64,000 nucleotides of DNA from Phosphoribacter sp037046615 (GTDB lineage: Bacteria; Actinomycetota; Actinomycetes; Actinomycetales; Dermatophilaceae): NCBI GenBank assembly GCA_037046615.1, contig JBAOHD010000017.1:248001-312000 (forward strand), given 5' to 3'. A program made the translations under genes and the position numbers. Of this stretch, positions 57,158-64,000 are shown piece by piece (the stretch's first letter is position 1; each line of letters begins with the position of its first letter). The notes below the pieces were generated by a model, which saw only the letters and a list, made by a program, of their open reading frames with translations, did not search any database and had not been told where the DNA came from.

Positions 57158-58335
57158 GAGCGTCGGATCTCCTTTTCCAGGGCGGCCAGTTCGGCAGCCA
57201 GCGCGAGCATGTCCGTCTCCGACCCCGCGGGTGGGCCTGCAAGCAGACTCCAGAGGTGGTCGGGTTGACGGGAAGACAGGGGGATCAAGGCATCGACGAG
57301 CGAGTGCGGCGTCGTGCCGTGGGGCAGACCGAGGTATGCCGTGAGCCGCCGGCGGGTGGCCTCCTGGAGGACCTCCGAGGCGCGCTGGCCGTCACGGGCT
57401 TTGCGGTAGAGCCGACCCCGGCTTTCGGTGGTCTCAAGCGCTCGGACGACGACCGGCAAGGGCTCGGCGACGAGGCGACCGAGGCGGCGCCCACGCCAGA
57501 TCATGACGGCGCCAAAGGCGAAGAGCCCGAGAATGAGGATGGGCCCGAACCACTCCGGGACGATGCGTTGTTCGTCGATGGGGGGACTGAGCGGAGCATC
57601 GCGCAGATCGGGGACATACCACACGACCCGAGAGAGCTGGCCCATGGCCCGCACCGCGATGGCGGCGTTGTCGGCTTGGGTGATCCGGGAGTTCGCCACG
57701 ACGTCGACGCTGCCGATGAGCACCGTCGGGCGGTGATTGCGGGGCGTGAGTTCGAGATAGCCGGCATACCCATCGGTGACGAAGCACGCGGCAGTCGCGG
57801 TCTCCCCGCCAGTGGCCCGGAAGGTCATCTGGAGGCGACTGAGCGTCTCCCCTCGGCGGACGCCGGAGGAGCTGGTGCACTCGGCGGTGAGGGTCGCGCT
57901 CGTGCCGACGCTGCGTGTGCCGACCCCAGGGACCAGGGTGCGGAGCGCTCGGACACCGGGGTTGACGAGGACGACGCGGCCGGCCTTCTTGGCCTCGGCG
58001 TCGAGGCTAGTAACCGTCGCGTCGCGCAACTGGGAGGTGTCGGTGACGACGAGCGTTGTCGTCGAGTCCACGGAGGCGGCGCGCAACGCTGCCTCGCCGA
58101 GGGCGATGGTGACGGGCACGCCACGGCTGTCGAGCACGCGAGCGAGCGCCTGGGCTCCGGTTGCGGTGGGGTTGTGTGGGTGCAGGGGCACCGTCGTCTC
58201 CGCTGACTTGCCGGTGACGGTGAGGAGGACGGCGGCGGCCAGGAGAGCGGCGATTGCCACGACGATGCGGATCGCGTGGCGTGGACGTGGTCGATCGGAG
58301 GTCGCCACCGGCTGGGCGTCGAGGAGGGTCGTCAC
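57154..58335 (-). CDS. DUF4350 membrane protein
   Basis: 393 residues. One helix near residue 25 and another near 270 flank an extracellular-looking region; the C-terminal part is cytoplasmic. VPLHPHNPTATGAQALARVL and LDSRGVPV are typical of the DUF4350 domain, a Rossmann-like module seen only in MoxR/DUF58 neighbourhoods. No activity is known. Its stop and start overlap the MoxR and DUF4129 genes by 4 bases. Confidence 0.82.
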   Translation of the reverse strand: MTTLLDAQPVATSDRPRPRHAIRIVVAIAALLAAAVLLTVTGKSAETTVPLHPHNPTATGAQALARVLDSRGVPVTIALGEAALRAASVDSTTTLVVTDTSQLRDATVTSLDAEAKKAGRVVLVNPGVRALRTLVPGVGTRSVGTSATLTAECTSSSGVRRGETLSRLQMTFRATGGETATAACFVTDGYAGYLELTPRNHRPTVLIGSVDVVANSRITQADNAAIAVRAMGQLSRVVWYVPDLRDAPLSPPIDEQRIVPEWFGPILILGLFAFGAVMIWRGRRLGRLVAEPLPVVVRALETTESRGRLYRKARDGQRASEVLQEATRRRLTAYLGLPHGTTPHSLVDALIPLSSRQPDHLWSLLAGPPAGSETDMLALAAELAALEKEIRRS

Positions 58336-58964
58336 GACGGCGCCTCGCTCAAGACCGGGCGTCGATCGACGAGGGTCTGGTCGAGCTGCTGTGCCGCGAG
58401 CGCCTCGCTCTGACTGGCCGGATGTCGGCCGTAACAGACGCGGTCGAAGACGTCCATGCCGGCCCAGATCTCGGTGGCGTCGAGCGGGAAGATGGGAGCC
58501 AGCGCAATCCCGATCTCGTGAGCGGTGAGGGACGGTGCTTCGTGCAGGAGCGTGCGGTCGGCAGCTTCCCGGGCCACGGCGCGGGTGAACTCAAGCACGG
58601 CATCTGACCACCGGTTGTCACGGAGGGCGGCCTCGCCGCGCGCCCGGAACTGCGGGGCGGTCAGGTCGAGCTCCCCCAGGACAGCGCCGCCTGACTCCGG
58701 TGCAGACCGGCGCTCGGCCCGGACCCGGGTGAGCACGAGCACGAGCGCGGCGAGGAGCAGGATGACGAGGGCCACGACGACCCACGTCGGGACGATGGCA
58801 GGCTCCGGTGCCGTGCCCGACCGGACAGGAGGGTCGAACAGCCGATTCAGCCATTCGGCGAAGCGTTCGAACAGAGACTGAGTGTCTTGGTAGTCGGGTT
58901 TGGCGAGCTCGTCGGCCAACCACTGCCGCGCCTCCGGGGGCGTGGGGTCGAGGCGGCCGATCAT
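58332..58964 (-). CDS. DUF4129 membrane protein
   Basis: 210 residues from the ATG at 58964; a much longer open frame upstream lies antisense or out of frame with the next gene and is rejected. A single membrane helix (about 60-80) is followed by a cytoplasmic DUF4129 domain (RDNRWSDAVLEFTRAVAREA, LTAHEIG, FDRVCYG). The fold resembles the C-terminus of transglutaminase-like proteins of MoxR loci. Coupled by ATGA overlaps on both sides. Confidence 0.82.
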   Translation of the reverse strand: MIGRLDPTPPEARQWLADELAKPDYQDTQSLFERFAEWLNRLFDPPVRSGTAPEPAIVPTWVVVALVILLLAALVLVLTRVRAERRSAPESGGAVLGELDLTAPQFRARGEAALRDNRWSDAVLEFTRAVAREAADRTLLHEAPSLTAHEIGIALAPIFPLDATEIWAGMDVFDRVCYGRHPASQSEALAAQQLDQTLVDRRPVLSEAPS

Positions 58965-59998
58965 GGTGTGGCTCCCGCAGCCTGGCGTCGCAGATCGAGG
59001 TCGAAGCCTTCGGCCCGGATCCGCGCGTCGACGTAAAGCAGGACGGTGGAGGAGGCGACCACGGGAGCCACGAGCGCACCGGCCCCGAGCATCGCCAGGG
59101 TGAACAGGAGCGACGTCGCCGACTCGGCGGACCGGGGATCGAGCTCGAGCATCGCCAGGAGCAGCCGTCCGACGAAGTAGAGCGTGATCTCGACGAACCA
59201 GAAGACGATGAACGCGAGCAGGCCAATGGAGATTTGGGTGGCGAACACTCGCCAGAAGCGGCCCCGCGTCAACGCCCAGGCTCGCCGCAGGCCGCCGAGG
59301 ATGCTGACCCCCTCGAGGACCTGGGCCGGCGCGGTGAACAGCATCCGGCCGGACGCCCAGCAGGACAGCACCCCCGCGACCGGGAAGAGGAGGATCGCCG
59401 CGAAGGCCGCGGCCACGCCGGTGCTCTGGGCCATGGCGACGACGACCGCCAAGGCGAGGGCAATGGGTGCCACGACGATGAGCCCGACGAGGACCTGTCC
59501 GGCCACGAGTGGCACGACGCGCCGACGCACGCGGCTCCACAGCTCGTCGCTCGTGACGCGGTGGCCGAGCACTGCGTCGAGCACGGCGGGGCCGAGGATG
59601 CCGCCCAACGCGAGCAGGCTGAGTCCGATCCCGAGTCCGGCCACCCCGGCCGACAGGGCGACGTCGTTGACCACGGTGCTGACCCCCGTGCTCCGACGCC
59701 ACGTCCCGGCGAAGACGAGCGATGACAGCATGACGGCGGGGAGGACGGCGGCGGAAACAGCGATGGCACCCGCGCCGAGGACGGGGCCGGGATTGCGGCG
59801 GACGTGTTTGATCGCGCCGTCGATGATGTCGCCGGCTCCGATGGGCGCGAGTGGGACGATGCCGGGGCGGGCGCTGACGGACACGGCATACCGGCGTCTC
59901 GCGCTGGCGTCCATGGCCGACCGTCCCGGGGCGAGGTAGCTCGCCCGCGCGCGAGGCGCCTGCTCGGGCGGCCCGGGAGGTGGACCGAACCCGCTCAT
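58961..59998 (-). CDS. Multi-helix membrane protein (GDPD membrane-domain-like)
   Basis: 345 residues with six or seven membrane helices. The start IVPLAPIGAGDIIDGAIKHVRRNPG is a recognisable block of actinobacterial proteins annotated as glycerophosphoryl diester phosphodiesterase membrane domain; no phosphodiesterase catalytic domain is present. Co-translated with DUF4129 downstream and with the kinase-like gene upstream (ATGA at 59995-59998). Confidence 0.75.
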   Translation of the reverse strand: MSGFGPPPGPPEQAPRARASYLAPGRSAMDASARRRYAVSVSARPGIVPLAPIGAGDIIDGAIKHVRRNPGPVLGAGAIAVSAAVLPAVMLSSLVFAGTWRRSTGVSTVVNDVALSAGVAGLGIGLSLLALGGILGPAVLDAVLGHRVTSDELWSRVRRRVVPLVAGQVLVGLIVVAPIALALAVVVAMAQSTGVAAAFAAILLFPVAGVLSCWASGRMLFTAPAQVLEGVSILGGLRRAWALTRGRFWRVFATQISIGLLAFIVFWFVEITLYFVGRLLLAMLELDPRSAESATSLLFTLAMLGAGALVAPVVASSTVLLYVDARIRAEGFDLDLRRQAAGATP

Positions 59999-60735
59999 GG
60001 GCGCGCGGACCCCGTGTCGCGCTCCTGCACCGCCTGCCCCCTGTCTGGCACGCCGAAAGCTGTCTCGCCGAACGTATCAGCCATGCCGGACGCATGCGCG
60101 AAGGACGCGAGCTCGCGTTCGACGGCCCGGGGAGAACGGCAGCGGGCACCCAGGGCCTCGGCGCGGCGGACGATGGCTGCTTCGCGCCGGAAGAGCGACA
60201 CGCCACGCCGCAGCAGCAGCGCCGGACTCTTGCGATGCTCGGCCAGGTCACGCGTGAGGCGGAAGGCGGCGTTGCCCCACGGCCCGTGAGTGACGCAGTA
60301 GGTGGCGGCGAGGAGCCGTGCATCGGCGATGCGCGGGCCGATCTCGGCCGCGAAAATCCCTTCGGCGACGACGATGCGATGGTGCCCGAGGACGGCCTCA
60401 CCGGTGCCCACCCGTCGCGAGGTCGAGATGTCATAGCGCGGCGTGGCAGCGCGGCCGAGCGTGACGAGGTCGACGAGCGCGCGGACGGCTCCCTCGCCGT
60501 CCCACGACGCGGGGTGATCCCAGTCGGTGACCGCCGCACCGCCACCGAAAGAAATGGTCGGCAGCCCTTCGGTGTCGCCGTCCCGGTAGAAGTCGTCGAG
60601 ACGCACCACCGGCCAGCCGTATGCCGTGTGGAGCCGGTCGGCCAGGCGCGACTTGCCAGCCCCGGACGGTCCCGTGAGCAGGACGATCCGGGCGCGAGCC
60701 GGCTGGTCGGCGCGCGGCTGGTCGATCGCGATCAT
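59995..60735 (-). CDS. Uridine-kinase-like P-loop protein
   Basis: 246 residues from the ATG at 60735, 5 bp after the previous stop. Walker A is GPSGAGKS (about residue 22) and the acceptor-site motif is VRLDDFYRDGD, as in uridine kinases and phosphoribulokinases; VVAEGIFAAEI is the Walker B-like strand. It is longer than Udk at the C-terminus. Lies between an aldehyde dehydrogenase chain and the MoxR module; a nucleoside substrate would suit deoC next door. Confidence 0.78.
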   Translation of the reverse strand: MIAIDQPRADQPARARIVLLTGPSGAGKSRLADRLHTAYGWPVVRLDDFYRDGDTEGLPTISFGGGAAVTDWDHPASWDGEGAVRALVDLVTLGRAATPRYDISTSRRVGTGEAVLGHHRIVVAEGIFAAEIGPRIADARLLAATYCVTHGPWGNAAFRLTRDLAEHRKSPALLLRRGVSLFRREAAIVRRAEALGARCRSPRAVERELASFAHASGMADTFGETAFGVPDRGQAVQERDTGSARP

Positions 60736-60739
60736 CGGG

Positions 60740-61645
60740 TCAACGGCCCTTGGGGTGCCAGACCGTCTTGGTCTCAAGGAAGGCCGTCATGCGGGTCAGA
60801 TCCGGGACGGTCCGCCAATCAGGCTCGATCGCGTCGGCGCCGTCGCCGGCAGGGCGGAGCACCCGCTTGAGGTTGCCGGCAGCGGCAGCCTCAAGATCGC
60901 CCCACTGGAGGCCGTCGGCCCCGGCGGCACCGGTGAGGTCAATGGCGTTGACGTCACGATGGGAGGCCAGCCACGGCGCCATCTCGGCGGTGACCCCGGT
61001 GAGCAGGTTGACGACCCCGCCAGGCACGTCTGAGGTCGCGAGGATCTCCCCGAGCGTCACGGCGGGGAGCGGCCGCTGCGCGCTGGTGACGACGACGGCG
61101 GTGTTGCCAGACACGATGACCGGCGCGATGACCGACACCAGACCGAGCAGTGAACTCCGTTGCGGCGCAAGGATAGCCACGACACCGGTCGGCTCGGGGG
61201 CCGAGATGTTGACGAACGGTCCGGCCACGGGGTTGAGTCCACCGACGACCTGCGCGAGCTTGTCGGCCCACCCGGCATACCAGACCCATCGGTCGATCGC
61301 GAGGTCGACGATCGCGCTCGCCTTGGCTGTCGTGATGCCTTCCGCTGCGGCGACGTCGTCCGCGAGCTGGGCCGCGCGGCCTTGCATGACCTCGGCGACG
61401 CGGTAGAGCACCTGACCCCGGTTGTATGCCGTGGCCCCCGCCCAGCCCTTCTGAGCGGCGCGGGCGGCGACGACGGCGTCCCGGGCGTCCTTGCGGGAGG
61501 CCATCGCGGCGTTGGCGAGGAAGGCGCCCTGCCGTCCGGCGCGGCCGGTAGCGTGGACGGCATACGAGCGACCGGACTCACTGCGTGGGAAGGCGCCCCC
61601 GACGTAGAGCTTGAAGGTCTTGCGCACTTCGACGCGCTCGCTCAT
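60740..61645 (-). CDS. Aldehyde dehydrogenase-like protein lacking the catalytic half
   Basis: 301 residues against 480-490 for a full enzyme. It aligns with the N-terminal NAD-binding part (LYVGGAFPRSESG, YAGWADKLAQVVGG, VAILAPQRSSLLGLV) but has no Cys motif; after VNLLTGVTAEMAPWL only a short tail follows. The ending TVWHPKG is not typical of the family. Its frame is intact and coupled to the full-length gene (ATGA at 61642-61645), so it looks like a maintained partner chain and not decay. Confidence 0.8.
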   Translation of the reverse strand: MSERVEVRKTFKLYVGGAFPRSESGRSYAVHATGRAGRQGAFLANAAMASRKDARDAVVAARAAQKGWAGATAYNRGQVLYRVAEVMQGRAAQLADDVAAAEGITTAKASAIVDLAIDRWVWYAGWADKLAQVVGGLNPVAGPFVNISAPEPTGVVAILAPQRSSLLGLVSVIAPVIVSGNTAVVVTSAQRPLPAVTLGEILATSDVPGGVVNLLTGVTAEMAPWLASHRDVNAIDLTGAAGADGLQWGDLEAAAAGNLKRVLRPAGDGADAIEPDWRTVPDLTRMTAFLETKTVWHPKGR

Positions 61646-63106
61646 CGCGGGCCTCCCGTCGTGACGTAGGGATCGAGGCCATGGCGGCCGCCTTCGCGGC
61701 CGTAGCCGGACTCCTTGAAACCGCCGAAAGGTGACGTCGGGTCAAACTGGTTGAAGGTGTTGGCCCACACCACTCCCGCCCGGAGTTGGTCGGCCATCCA
61801 GAGGATCTTCGACCCCTTCTCGGTCCAGACTCCTGCGGACAGACCGTAGGGAGTGTTGTTGGCCTTGGCGACCGCCTCGGCGGGGGTCCGGAAGGTGATG
61901 ACCGACAGGACCGGCCCGAAGATCTCCTCCTGCGCGACCCGGTGGGCCTGGGAGACTCCGGTGAAGATCGTCGGGGCAAACCAGAAGCCGCGGCTCGGCA
62001 GGTCGCAGACGGGGCTCCATCGCTGGGCCCCCTCGGCCTCACCGACGGCCACCATGTCGGTGACTCGGGCGAGTTGGACAGCCGAGTTGATCGCGCCGAG
62101 GTCGGTGTTCTTGTCCATCGGGTCGCCGACGCGGATCGTCGCGAGCCGCCGCTGGAGCCGCTGCACCACCTCGTCGTGGATCGACTCTTGCACGAGCAGG
62201 CGTGAGCCAGCGCAGCAGACGTGGCCCTGGTTGAAGAAGATGCCGCGCACGATGCCTTCGACCGCCTGATCGATCGGTGCGTCGTCGAAGACGATGTTGG
62301 CGGCCTTGCCGCCGAGCTCGAGGGTGACCTTCTTGCGGGTGCCGGCGACGGCTCGCGCGATGAGCTTGCCGACCTCGGTCGAGCCGGTGAAGGCGATCTT
62401 GTCGACGTCGGGGTGCTCGACGAGTGCCTGACCGGTCGCGCCGGCACCCGTGACGATGTTGACGACACCCGGTGGGAGGTCGGCCTGCGCGCAGACCTCG
62501 GCGAAGAGCAAGCGCGGTCAGGGACGTGGTCTCCGCCGGCTTGAGGACCACGGTGTTGCCGCAGGCCAGCGCGGGAGCGACCTTCCACGCGAGCATGAGG
62601 AGGGGGAAGTTCCATGGGATGACCTGGCCCACGACTCCGACGGGTCGCGGCGGGTTGCTCGGGGAGCCGCCGAGACCGGCATACTCCAGCTTGTCGGCCC
62701 ACCCGGCGTGGTAGAAGAAGTGCGCGGCCGCGAGCGGCACGTCGACGTCGCGGCTCTCCTTGATGGGCTTGCCGTTGTCGAGCGTCTCGAGGACCGCGAA
62801 CTCTCGCGCCCGCTCCTGGAGGATCCGCGCGATCCGGAAGAGGTATTTCCCGCGGTCGGCCCCCGAGAGCTTCGACCACACCCGCTCGTATGCTGCGCGC
62901 GCTGCGGCGACGGCCCGATCCACGTCCGCGGCGGAGGCCTCACTGATCTGCGCGAGGGTCTCCTCGGTCGCCGGGTTGATCGTGGGGAAGGAGCCGCCCG
63001 TGCCGGCGTGGAACTCGCCGTCGATGAACAGGCCGTAGGAGTCGGCGATCGAGACCACCGATCGGGACTCGGGGGCGGGGGCGTAGTCGAAGGTCGGCAT
63101 CGTCAT
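61642..63106 (-). CDS. NAD(P)-dependent aldehyde dehydrogenase, one extra base
   Basis: Starts MTMPTFDYAPAPE at 63106. The N-terminal half reads GQVIPWNFPLLMLAWK and LKPAETTSLTAL, then slips at a 4-base Leu codon (CTTG, about 62512), and continues LFAEVCAQADLPPG, FTGSTEVGK, LELGGK (catalytic Glu), NQGHVCCAGSR (catalytic Cys) and EEIFGPV. Without one base it has 487 residues. With deoC 12 bp upstream it may oxidise acetaldehyde made by the aldolase; substrate not proven. Confidence 0.9.
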
Positions 63107-63118
63107 CCTCAGTCGTCC

Positions 63119-64000
63119 TCAGTCGATCGACACGTAGTCGGGGCCGGAATAGGCGCCGGTGGCCAGCTTCTGGCGCTGGAGGAGGAGATCGCCGAGCAAC
63201 CCGGAGGCACCGAAGCGGAACCAATCGGGTGAGAGCCACGCTGGACCGGCAACCTCGGAGACCGTGACGAGGTATTTCATCGCGTCCTTCGTCGTGCGGA
63301 TGCCGCCGGCGGGCTTGACCCCGATCTGGGTGCCGGTGAGCTCCCGCCAGTCGCGGACCGCCTCGAGCATGAGGAGGGTGACCGGAAGGGTGGCGGCAGG
63401 CGCGACCTTGCCGGTGCTCGTCTTGATGAAGTCCGCACCCGCGCGCATCGCGAGGAAGGACGCTCGGCGGACGTTGTCGTAGGTGGCGAGTTCACCGGTC
63501 TCGAGGATGACCTTGAGGTGCGCGGCGCTGCCATCTGCCCGCCGACACGCCTCCTTGGTGGCGACGATCTCCTCGAAGACCTGCAGGTAGCGGCCGGAGA
63601 GGAAGGCGCCGCGGTCGATGACCATGTCGATCTCGTCGGCGCCGCCCTCGACCGCATCACGGGTGTCGGCGAGCTTGACCGGCATGCTCGCCCGTCCTGA
63701 CGGAAAGGCTGTGGCGACGGCGGCGACGTGAATCCCACTGTCTCCCAAGGCTTCACGCGCGATACCCACGAGGTCGCCGTAGACGCAGATCGCGGCCGGG
63801 CGAGGGGTCGCCGGGTCGCTCGGGTCGGGCACCAGTGCCTTCGCGCACAGCGACCGGACCTTGCCAGGGGTGTCGGCGCCTTCGAGGGTGGTCAGGTCGA
63901 TCATCGAGATCGCGGTGTCGATCGCCCATGATTTCGAGGTGGTCTTGATCGATCGCGTGCCGAGGGAGGCGGCACGGGCTTCGAGGCCGACCTGGTCGAC
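63119..64000 (-). CDS. deoC: Deoxyribose-phosphate aldolase, N-terminus beyond the window
   Basis: The frame runs off the right edge: before the internal ATG at 63904 the sequence still reads RAASLGTRSIKTTSKSWAID, which belongs to actinobacterial DeoC. DEIDMVIDRG, the Schiff-base Lys in FIKTSTGK and the second Lys in GVKPAGGIR are present. It splits deoxyribose 5-phosphate into glyceraldehyde 3-phosphate and acetaldehyde. It heads a run of minus-strand genes through the aldehyde dehydrogenases. Confidence 0.93.
   Translation of the reverse strand, partial: VDQVGLEARAASLGTRSIKTTSKSWAIDTAISMIDLTTLEGADTPGKVRSLCAKALVPDPSDPATPRPAAICVYGDLVGIAREALGDSGIHVAAVATAFPSGRASMPVKLADTRDAVEGGADEIDMVIDRGAFLSGRYLQVFEEIVATKEACRRADGSAAHLKVILETGELATYDNVRRASFLAMRAGADFIKTSTGKVAPAATLPVTLLMLEAVRDWRELTGTQIGVKPAGGIRTTKDAMKYLVTVSEVAGPAWLSPDWFRFGASGLLGDLLLQRQKLATGAYSGPDYVSID

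Overview
The window is a 64 kb piece of a high-GC (roughly 70 percent by eye) actinobacterial chromosome. Gene content and order point to the Micrococcales, most likely the Intrasporangiaceae: an MshB/Mca-like PIG-L deacetylase, sdhCAB with a single five-helix membrane subunit, a monomeric isocitrate dehydrogenase, the run sucC-sucD-DUF6350-purN-purH-folD-DUF3017, and a deoC plus paired aldehyde dehydrogenase locus. GTG and TTG starts, 4-base stop/start overlaps and leaderless-looking promoters fit this. The family placement is an inference. I see no rRNA, tRNA, CRISPR array, prophage or insertion sequence.

Layout. 0-2.5 kb: PIG-L deacetylase, GT4 glycosyltransferase, NUDIX hydrolase. 2.4-6.1 kb: a Lia/Psp-type envelope-stress module (small membrane protein, LiaF-like protein and PspC on the minus strand; divergent PspC-fused histidine kinase and LuxR-type regulator). 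6-12.1 kb: MFS exporter, small membrane protein, quinone reductase, PcrA helicase, secreted M23 peptidase. 12.3-14.1 kb: B12-binding mutase subunit and a DUF3048 lipoprotein. 14.2-21.2 kb: succinyl-CoA synthetase, DUF6350, purN, a ZTP riboswitch with purH, folD, DUF3017. 21.3-26.4 kb: malate dehydrogenase, a SatD-like regulator, aquaporin, isocitrate dehydrogenase. 26.4-29.5 kb: 2H phosphoesterase-like protein, YihY/BrkB membrane protein, D-Ala-D-Ala carboxypeptidase. 29.7-33.2 kb: sdhB, sdhA, sdhC. 33.2-38.2 kb: manC, a DUF559 nuclease-like gene between two 56-bp repeats, and an ABC exporter. 38.3-39.9 kb: acyl-CoA mutase large subunit. 39.9-53 kb: nucleoside uptake and salvage (psuK, psuG, an M20 amidohydrolase, a BMP-type nucleoside ABC importer, cdd, deoA, an MFS protein, a cupin, add). 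53-60 kb: RDD and SpoIIM proteins with a DUF58/MoxR/DUF4350/DUF4129 membrane module. 60-64 kb: uridine-kinase-like protein, two aldehyde dehydrogenase chains and deoC.

How they work together. The TCA genes (sucCD, mdh, icd, sdhCAB) and the split B12 mutase handle succinate, malate and branched or propionyl-derived acyl-CoA. The 40-53 kb block imports nucleosides and breaks them down; deoA yields deoxyribose-1-phosphate, whose 5-phosphate form is cleaved by deoC at the right end. deoC lies at the head of a nine-gene minus-strand run that continues through the MoxR/DUF58 module almost entirely by 1-4 base stop/start overlaps.

Two window-wide signals stand out. First, the octamer GTATGCCG (or CGGCATAC) occurs about 85 times on both strands, against roughly 2 expected from base composition. 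It sits in all reading frames, draws rare codons into otherwise high-GC genes, and pairs head-to-head to build three transcription terminators, much like DNA-uptake sequences in Neisseria and Haemophilus. Second, seven genes (mdh, icd, dac, sdhA, an ABC ATPase, the mutase and an aldehyde dehydrogenase) are broken by about 53 single extra bases. At nearly every site I could resolve, the extra base makes a 4-base codon from which either of the last two bases can be dropped. This looks like two third-position alleles kept side by side in the consensus, not gene decay.
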